DNA of 5,357 bases from JBBRLG01 sp038231495 (lineage in GTDB: Bacteria; Planctomycetota; Planctomycetia; Gemmatales; Gemmataceae): contig JBBRLG010000511.1 in the NCBI GenBank assembly GCA_038231495.1, positions 1 through 5,357 on the forward strand. Reading direction: 5' to 3'. The position numbers and the translations under genes were made by a program. Positions 1 through 5,357 of this stretch are shown here, piece after piece. How positions within the stretch are numbered: position 1 is the stretch's first letter; the number at the start of each line of letters is the position of its first letter. The notes under the pieces were generated by a model. That model was given only the letters and a program-made list of their open reading frames with translations. It made no database searches and was not told the DNA's origin.

Positions 1-3000
1 AACCGTTCCAGCTTGGCGACCCACGACCGCGCCTCGTCCTTCTTGCCGCGGCTCAGCAAACCGCGGACGTACAACGCCAGGTACTCCGGGTTTTTCGGGT
101 CGGCACTCATCACGTTTTGCAGGTGGTCGCGCGCCCGCGGCCAGTCGTCGATCTCGTCGTAGAGACGCGCCACGAGCAACTCTTCATCGACGGCCAATGG
201 ATAAGTCGGCACCGTCGCTTCCAGCGCCTGCAACGCCGTCGCCCGTGCCGCCGGCCGGGTGGCGTGGACCAGGTCCAGGGTACGCCGCTCGACACGGGTG
301 CGGTTGCCGTCGCGCTGGTTGCGGTCGAGGAGGTCCAACGCCTCGCGGTAGCGCGCGTCGTCTTTGCCGAGGGCCAGGATCAGCGCCAATTGTCGGCGTG
401 CCCACGCCACGCCTTCGCGCGGCACCGGATTGGCGGGGTCGATCAGGTCGCGCAACACCGGCTCCGCCTGGCCGGGGTGGTTCAGCCGCAGGTAGAAGCC
501 CGCCAACCGCTGCATGGCCACGGCGTCGCGCGGCTGCGCCTGGCGCGCGGCCTTGTAATGCTGCTCGGCCAGGCTCAGACGGCCCAGCGCCTCGTAACAG
601 GTGCCGAGGGCGACTTCGAGGTGGTCCGCCGCGACCTTCGTGCGCAGCGCCGCAACAGCCGCCTCCGCCGCGGCGGTGTGGTCTACACTGGCCAGGTGGG
701 CGACCAGTGCCACCCAGGTGTCCGGCACGTCGTCCGCCAGCGCCACCGCCTGCCGGAAGACTTGTTCCGCCTCGTCGGCCTGGCTGCACGCCGCCAGCAG
801 TTGACCCAGCCACAGGTAACGTTTGAAGTCGAGTGAACCGGTCGGGAACGACTGCCGGGCCAGCGTCGCGGCACGCTCGGACTGGCGCGTCCGCAACGCG
901 ACTTCCGCCGCCAGTCGGGCAAAGTCGCCGCGCAGCACCACCTCTTGCTGAAGCTTGCGCACCACCTGGTCCGCGTCGGCGAAGCGGCCCGCGTCGGCGA
1001 GACGGGCCACCAACGGTCGCACGACTACCGGCTGCCGTTCGCCCTGCTCGAAGGCGCGCAAATAGCCGTCCAATGCTTTGCCCGGCTCGTCCGCCAGGTC
1101 GTCGAGCAGCGCACCCAGGAGGGCTACCCGCGCCCAGGTTTGGCGCTGCTTTTCGATCTGGGCCAGGAGGGTTCGGGCTTCCGTAACGCCGGAGCGGTCG
1201 CCGCGCCGCGCCCGGAGGACGCACCTTGCCGCCTGGCCGTAGCGCCACCAGGTGCCGGTATCGCCTTCGAGAGCGCGCAAGTCCTTGACGACCGATTCCT
1301 GCAATGCCTCGTCGCCGCCTTGCAGCACGAGATCGAGGAGCGTAATCGCGCGTTGCAGGTCCAGGGGCTTGCCGGCGGCCAGCAACCCGCACACGCGGTC
1401 GCCGTCGCGCGGCCGACCCAGGCGGTAATAGGCCTCGGCCACCTGGGCCAGGACGCGCGTTTGCGCCTCCGGCGCGTAGTTGGTGCTCGCTTTCTCGACG
1501 CCTTGCAAGAATCGCTCGACTGCCGGACCTTCCTGCCCCGCCCGGAATTCGAGTTCGGCCAGTTGCAATTCCGGCCGGTCGCCGAGTTGCTTGCGGGCGT
1601 CGGCCAGCACCTGGGCGGCGCCGGGCAGGTCGCCGCGCCGCGCGTCCAGGGTCGCGATTGCCGTCCAGAGCGCGGCCTGGTCGGGATGCGCCGTGCGGGC
1701 CGTTTCAAGGACCGTGCGCGCCTTCGTCAAGTCGTCACGGGCGACCAGGGAGTCGGCACGCAGGAGCGCCGCGGGCACTGCCTGCGACGGCACCTTGTCG
1801 GCACGGTCGAGGGTGCGGTCCACCTCTTCCCAGCTGCGGTTGTTCGCGGGCAACGACAGGTTGCGCTGGAGCAGCGTCCGGGCCGTCAGCACCCAGATCG
1901 ATTCCGGCGGCCGCGGCAGCTGCGCAATCTGGCGGTACTGTTCGAGCGCCTCGTCCACCTTGCCGACCGCGAGGAAAGCCGAACCGAGGCCGTAGCGCGC
2001 CGGCAGCAGCGACGGTTCCAACTCGATCGCGCGCTGGTACGCCGACACCTGCCGGTCGCCGTCACCGAGGCGTTCGTAACCGTTGCCCAGCGCCAGCCAG
2101 GCCCGGCTGCGCAGCGCGTTGGTCGCCTCGACCTCCCGCGCCGCCCGGTCGAACCAGTGGACCGCCTCGTCCCACCGCCCAGTGCCCTGGAGGATACGAC
2201 CCTTGAGGTAGTCGGCCAGCGCCGGCGGCCCCGTTTCAGGGTCGATGCGGGCGACGACTGCGTTCGCCAGGTCCGGCTGCTTTTCCTGCAAATACGCCTC
2301 GGTCAACAGGTGCAGCAGGTCGGGCTGGTCGGGGTAGGTCTCCAACGCTTTTTTCAGACAGGCCACGGCCTCCGCCGGTCGTTCCGTCTGCAATTCCAGC
2401 GTGGCCAGGCCGAGCGACATGGCCGCCTCGCGCGGGTACTTCTCCAGGCCGCGTTTCCAGGACGCGCGGGCCTTGTCGCTGTCGCCGAGCCGTTGGTACA
2501 GCTCCGCACTGGCGATCAGCACGCCCGCATCGTCGGCGTCCAGCTCGCGCGCCTCTTCGAGGTCCAGGCCGGCCGGTTCGACGAGGCCGGTGCCCAGCCG
2601 GTAGAGACCGCGTTCGAGCCACGCCTGGGCCGATTTGGGGTTGGTACGCACCAGCGTGTCGATTACCTCGTCGGCCCGGCTCGGCTTGTCGAGGCGGTAG
2701 CGCAGCAGACAGGCCAGATGGGCGTGGGCCGCGACGCGGTCGGGCGCGTGGGCGATTGCCTTCTCGTAGGACGCGACCGCCTGGTCGTAATCGCCGCGCG
2801 CCTCCTGGCACTGGCCCAGCAGGTTTTCCACGTCCCCGTCGTCCGCGTGGCCGTTGAGCAGGATTTCCAAATGGCGCACGGCGTCCTTGTACGCATCCAG
2901 CCCCATGAGCAGCGCGACGACCCGGCGGCGCAGGTCGGCGCGGGCCGGGTCGCGGTCCAGCACCTGCTCGAAAACTGCCACGACCCGCCAGCGAGCGCTG

Positions 3001-3272
3001 TTGCTCTTGGCCCGTGCTTCGAGGAGGTCGCCGTAGTGGGCCAGGGATTCGGTGTCGCCGGGTTTGAACGTCAGGTAGCGCTGGAGGAAGGTAGCGGTTT
3101 TATCGACTTCGCCGTTGTTTTCCGCATTTTCCGCCTGGGAATGCAGCGTCCGCGCGTGCCGGCCCATCTGGTAGCCGTGGACGAAGTAGACCGTCGTGCA
3201 AAACCCGATCAGGCCGAGGCCCAGGCCCAGCAGGAGGCGGAAGTTGAGTTGCTTTTCGACCATGTGCGTCAT
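1..3272 (-). CDS. Large membrane-anchored tetratricopeptide-repeat (TPR) protein, C-terminus beyond the window
   Basis: I translated the minus strand from ATG at 3272 and the frame stays open for 1090 codons to the window edge. An in-frame TAG at 3305-3303 limits the start. A second ATG (residue 4, at 3263) has a weak GAAAG nine bases upstream and is an equally plausible start. Residues 1-12 are polar with K7 and R12. Residues 13-31 are one hydrophobic segment (LLLGLGLGLIGFCTTVYFV) without a clear cleavage site, so a signal anchor with the bulk outside the cytoplasm is likely. From about residue 40 the chain is degenerate TPR helix pairs with the usual small/Gly/Tyr/Ala spacing. Clear units are 148-178, tandem 391-424 and 425-453, 536-565, 889-916, 917-946 and 1036-1065, and another begins at the edge. 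TPR arrays bind proteins or peptides as scaffolds. I see no catalytic domain and the partner is unknown. Composition is rich in Ala, Arg, Leu and Asp. The gene starts 133 bases after the MuiA-like gene. Confidence 0.9.
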   Translation of the reverse strand, partial: MTHMVEKQLNFRLLLGLGLGLIGFCTTVYFVHGYQMGRHARTLHSQAENAENNGEVDKTATFLQRYLTFKPGDTESLAHYGDLLEARAKSNSARWRVVAVFEQVLDRDPARADLRRRVVALLMGLDAYKDAVRHLEILLNGHADDGDVENLLGQCQEARGDYDQAVASYEKAIAHAPDRVAAHAHLACLLRYRLDKPSRADEVIDTLVRTNPKSAQAWLERGLYRLGTGLVEPAGLDLEEARELDADDAGVLIASAELYQRLGDSDKARASWKRGLEKYPREAAMSLGLATLELQTERPAEAVACLKKALETYPDQPDLLHLLTEAYLQEKQPDLANAVVARIDPETGPPALADYLKGRILQGTGRWDEAVHWFDRAAREVEATNALRSRAWLALGNGYERLGDGDRQVSAYQRAIELEPSLLPARYGLGSAFLAVGKVDEALEQYRQIAQLPRPPESIWVLTARTLLQRNLSLPANNRSWEEVDRTLDRADKVPSQAVPAALLRADSLVARDDLTKARTVLETARTAHPDQAALWTAIATLDARRGDLPGAAQVLADARKQLGDRPELQLAELEFRAGQEGPAVERFLQGVEKASTNYAPEAQTRVLAQVAEAYYRLGRPRDGDRVCGLLAAGKPLDLQRAITLLDLVLQGGDEALQESVVKDLRALEGDTGTWWRYGQAARCVLRARRGDRSGVTEARTLLAQIEKQRQTWARVALLGALLDDLADEPGKALDGYLRAFEQGERQPVVVRPLVARLADAGRFADADQVVRKLQQEVVLRGDFARLAAEVALRTRQSERAATLARQSFPTGSLDFKRYLWLGQLLAACSQADEAEQVFRQAVALADDVPDTWVALVAHLASVDHTAAAEAAVAALRTKVAADHLEVALGTCYEALGRLSLAEQHYKAARQAQPRDAVAMQRLAGFYLRLNHPGQAEPVLRDLIDPANPVPREGVAWARRQLALILALGKDDARYREALDLLDRNQRDGNRTRVERRTLDLVHATRPAARATALQALEATVPTYPLAVDEELLVARLYDEIDDWPRARDHLQNVMSADPKNPEYLALYVRGLLSRGKKDEARSWVAKLER

Positions 3273-3360
3273 CTTTCGCAAACGATGGACGGAATCCGGG
3301 CGCTAGGGTAAGCCTATCTCAAAATAGGGGACGAAGCTCACGGTGGCGGCAGAATTTACG

Positions 3361-3392
3361 GCCGCTTGCGGCTTTGCAAAGCCGCAGGCGGC
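3361..3392 (-). terminator. Strong hairpin (near-perfect 32-base palindrome) after the MuiA-like gene; terminator-like
   Basis: Two 16-base arms, 3361-3376 and 3377-3392, are reverse complements except at one pair (3366/3387). As RNA this folds to a GC-rich stem of about 14 pairs with a TGCA loop. The odd pair is G-U in a plus-strand transcript and A-C in a minus-strand transcript. It begins 13 bases downstream of the MuiA-like stop codon, the usual place for a transcription terminator or a 3'-end stabilising hairpin. It is not a textbook intrinsic terminator, because the bases that follow on the minus strand (CGTAAATTCTGCC) contain no T-run. It could also be a copy of a dispersed palindromic repeat or a protein-binding dyad. 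The structure is certain and the role is inferred. Confidence 0.45.
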
Positions 3393-3405
3393 AAAGATAG
3401 GAACT

Positions 3406-5307
3406 TTACCTGCTCTGGAAGCTGCCGATGGTCATCTGCTTGTCGAGTTCGAGTTTGAAATCGTACTGCAGCGTCATCGCGTTTTCGCCGTTCATCTTCG
3501 GCTCCACGTCCACGTCCCAGCGCAGCAGGTTGTGCGGCCGATCTTCGCGCAGATACAGCGGGTCCTTGCTGACCTCCGGCACCGCCTTGTTGAGCGTGAC
3601 GTTGAGCGTCTCGTTCTCGGCCGCGGGCAGGCGGTCCCAGATTTGGAGCTTCACCTTTTCCGGCTTGTAGCTGCTCACCAGGATGCGGTACTCGAATTTC
3701 AGCACCTGGTTGCCGCCCTGCATGGTCCGCGATTTATCGACCATTTGCCGGCTGATTTGCAACTGCGTCTCGGTGCCGAAGCCGACCGTGAACGTCTCGC
3801 CAACCGCGACCAGGGGCAGGTTCATCCGGCCCACGAAATCGGTGCCGTTGTACATCGTCGCCTCGCCGGGCAGCAGGACGTACTTGCTCGTGTTAGTCAG
3901 GTTCGCCTGACGGTAGACGTGCGGCGTCAGCACCGGCACGGCCTTGTAGAAGTAATCCGGGTCCATCGTCAGGCGCGTGACCTCGATCACCTGCTCGTCG
4001 TTGCGCGACGGCACGCTCAGCTTCGCGTTGAGGTGGTACGTCACGCTCGGCCCTTCCCGCTGAGTGGTGCGCACCTGGACGCCCTTGGCGAGCTTCTCCT
4101 CGGGGCCGAGGACCAGGTCGCACGCCTGATCCAGCGCACCGGCGTAGTTCCAGATGTCATTGCCCACGTCGGCGTTTTTCTTGTTCAACTCGGTCTGCGC
4201 TTCCGAGCGCAACTTGTTGGCCGTTTCTTCAAGCTGCTTGGCGGAAGCCAGGCCGGCCGGGTTCTGGATGGTTTGGTTGTCGCCCCGACCGCCAGCGGCG
4301 TACTGGCCAAACCCCGGGTTATTCACCACGCCTGGTTTGCCGCTAGGAGCGGGATTCGCACCCTTCGGAACGACGGCAACCGCGAGCATTTTCAGGTCGG
4401 GCGGCGACGCATTGAGCATCGGCTGGGCGGTCGAAAGGGTGACGTTGACGCCCTGCCAATCTTCACCGGTCTGCTGGATGATGGCGGCCAGGCATTCGAC
4501 TTGCACCGGTTCTTTCAGATCATTGCCGGCGCGGAGCTTGTACTGCGGACGCCAAGCCGCCGCACTGACGAGGTAGTTCAACTTGACCTTGCCGGGTTCC
4601 GCGTTGGTCTTATCGACCACGATGACGGCGTCCTGCTCGACCTTGACCGAGCCGGCTGTCATGTCGCGCAGCTTGCGGATCAGGAATTCGGCCTTTTCCT
4701 TGTTGTCGTCAAGCGTCTGTTGCAGCGTGATGAGTTCTTTGCTCTTTTCGGAACGCCCGTCCATGATGTATTTGGCGAGGCCAGTCGTCTCGGTGCTGTC
4801 CAGCTTGCCCTTCTCGGTCGCGTGCGTGACGCTGGTGGCGGTGAAGTTTTCTAACTTGGTCAGCAGGCCCATGTTTTCCGTACATGCCTTCATGTCGGCT
4901 TGAAGCTTTTGCGCGGTCTGGGCGAGCTTCTTGGCCTCGTCCTCGATCTTGCGCACTTCTTCGCGCGTGTCTTCCTGCACGGGTCGCGAGCGGAAGCGCG
5001 TCGTCAAAACGCGGATGCCTTCGCCGCCTTCGGAGTAAAGCGAGCTGTTGACGGTGTGTTGCGGCAACGGCGTCACGACCAACTCGACCGTGCCGGTGCC
5101 GGCGGGCACATCGACCTCGCGCGTCACCAGGGCGCTGTTGGGGTAGACGGTGACGTTGGTAATCTTGCTGGCGGCGGCCCGCGGCGCGGCGGCACCGCCG
5201 TCGCCGGCCTTCTTCGCAACTTCCGGGTCGCGCGCGTACAGCAACACGGCGACGCCTCCCACGCACAACGCGGCGCAGGCGGCCAGGATGGAGAGACGAT
5301 TCTTCAT
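3406..5307 (-). CDS. MuiA-like DUF4140/DUF4139 domain protein, exported or membrane-anchored
   Basis: This complete 633-residue protein resembles the mucoidy inhibitor MuiA family, whose biochemical role is unknown. Residues 1-4 are basic (MKNR) and 6-24 are hydrophobic, giving a signal peptide or anchor. A lipobox-like LAAC at 8-11 lies too near the N-terminus to trust. An Ala/Gly linker follows. Residues 48-110 match the start of DUF4140 (ITNVTVYPNSALVTREVDVP, then a hydrophobic strand and TPLPQHTVNSSLYSEG). Two charged helical stretches, 111-145 and 184-216, look like coiled coil. DUF4139 begins near 220, with the family-type W-R-P-Q-Y at 252-256 and TGEDWQGVNVTLSTAQP at 280-296. It resumes after an insert and ends with WDRLP at 557-561 and LRWDVDVEP at 595-603. 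The insert, about 311-376, is Gly/Asn/Pro-rich and then helical, which helps explain a length above the roughly 500 residues I recall for MuiA proteins. The start is fixed by a Shine-Dalgarno sequence five bases upstream. It is the upstream neighbour of the TPR gene on the same strand. Family assignment is firm and function is not. Confidence 0.9.
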   Translation of the reverse strand: MKNRLSILAACAALCVGGVAVLLYARDPEVAKKAGDGGAAAPRAAASKITNVTVYPNSALVTREVDVPAGTGTVELVVTPLPQHTVNSSLYSEGGEGIRVLTTRFRSRPVQEDTREEVRKIEDEAKKLAQTAQKLQADMKACTENMGLLTKLENFTATSVTHATEKGKLDSTETTGLAKYIMDGRSEKSKELITLQQTLDDNKEKAEFLIRKLRDMTAGSVKVEQDAVIVVDKTNAEPGKVKLNYLVSAAAWRPQYKLRAGNDLKEPVQVECLAAIIQQTGEDWQGVNVTLSTAQPMLNASPPDLKMLAVAVVPKGANPAPSGKPGVVNNPGFGQYAAGGRGDNQTIQNPAGLASAKQLEETANKLRSEAQTELNKKNADVGNDIWNYAGALDQACDLVLGPEEKLAKGVQVRTTQREGPSVTYHLNAKLSVPSRNDEQVIEVTRLTMDPDYFYKAVPVLTPHVYRQANLTNTSKYVLLPGEATMYNGTDFVGRMNLPLVAVGETFTVGFGTETQLQISRQMVDKSRTMQGGNQVLKFEYRILVSSYKPEKVKLQIWDRLPAAENETLNVTLNKAVPEVSKDPLYLREDRPHNLLRWDVDVEPKMNGENAMTLQYDFKLELDKQMTIGSFQSR

Positions 5308-5312
5308 GGCTA

Positions 5313-5319
5313 CTCCCTT
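5313..5319 (-). promoter_or_regulatory. Ribosome binding site of the MuiA-like gene
   Basis: The minus strand reads AAGGGAG, a good Shine-Dalgarno match, followed by a five-base spacer (TAGCC) and ATG at 5307. It supports that start over any internal ATG. By contrast, no comparable site precedes the TPR gene. Only 38 bases remain between this site and the window edge, and no promoter can be assigned there. Confidence 0.75.
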
Positions 5320-5357
5320 GAGGGTTTGAGATGCGGTCCAACGGTTGGGGGCGAACC

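Noticed and set aside
184..1392. 402-codon minus-strand open frame
   Set aside because: It is an out-of-frame reading of the TPR gene giving a low-complexity Gly/Arg/Ala/Pro product, typical of GC-rich shadows.
945..3311. 788-codon plus-strand open frame
   Set aside because: It is codon-aligned antisense to the TPR gene, has a TTG start, and its product is an Arg/Gln/Val-rich mixture with no recognisable domain. The minus frame shows regular TPR spacing.
3313..3328. Short inverted repeat CCTAT/ATAGG in the gap before the TPR gene
   Set aside because: A five-pair AT-containing stem with a six-base loop is too weak to call an operator or terminator.
3343..4854. 503-codon plus-strand open frame
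   Set aside because: It is codon-aligned antisense to the MuiA-like gene, whose conserved family motifs are plain on the minus strand.
5272..5279. Lipobox-like LAAC near the N-terminus of the MuiA-like protein
   Set aside because: The Cys is at residue 11, leaving too short a hydrophobic stretch before it for a normal lipoprotein signal; the hydrophobic segment continues to residue 24.
4709..5341. 210-codon minus-strand frame overlapping the start of the MuiA-like gene
   Set aside because: It is Arg-rich out-of-frame translation, while the frame beginning at 5307 has the ribosome site, signal segment and family motifs.
5338..5348. Small dyad CCAACGGTTGG upstream of the MuiA-like gene
   Set aside because: Arms of five bases with a one-base centre are expected by chance, and the window ends too soon to place it relative to a promoter.

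Overview
The window carries two protein-coding genes, both on the minus strand, separated by a 133-base gap and followed by a 50-base leader at the right edge. It is GC-rich with strong G/C-ending codon preference. A very large membrane-anchored TPR protein next to a MuiA-type (DUF4140/DUF4139) envelope protein would fit a high-GC Gram-negative-type bacterium, and the style of the TPR protein recalls planctomycetes. That placement is an inference; no marker gene here fixes the taxonomy.

Layout in the direction of transcription (right to left). Positions 5308-5357 are the leader of the first gene, with a good Shine-Dalgarno sequence. Positions 5307-3406 encode a complete 633-residue exported or membrane-anchored protein of the MuiA/DUF4139 family. 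Positions 3405-3273 are intergenic and hold a strong 32-base near-perfect palindrome just after the stop codon. Positions 3272-1 encode the first 1090 residues of a giant tetratricopeptide-repeat protein with one N-terminal membrane segment. It is open at position 1, so its C-terminus lies outside the window.

The two genes are co-directional, but the gap and the hairpin suggest at least partial transcriptional separation. Both products are predicted to sit at the cytoplasmic membrane with most of their mass outside the cytoplasm. The TPR protein would be a protein-protein interaction scaffold, and the MuiA-like protein belongs to a family of unknown biochemical function. A joint role is only a guess from adjacency.

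I see no RNA genes, mobile elements, CRISPR arrays, attachment sites or defence genes. The long plus-strand open frames are antisense shadows that share codon boundaries with the real genes. I found no convincing evidence of a new biological system.
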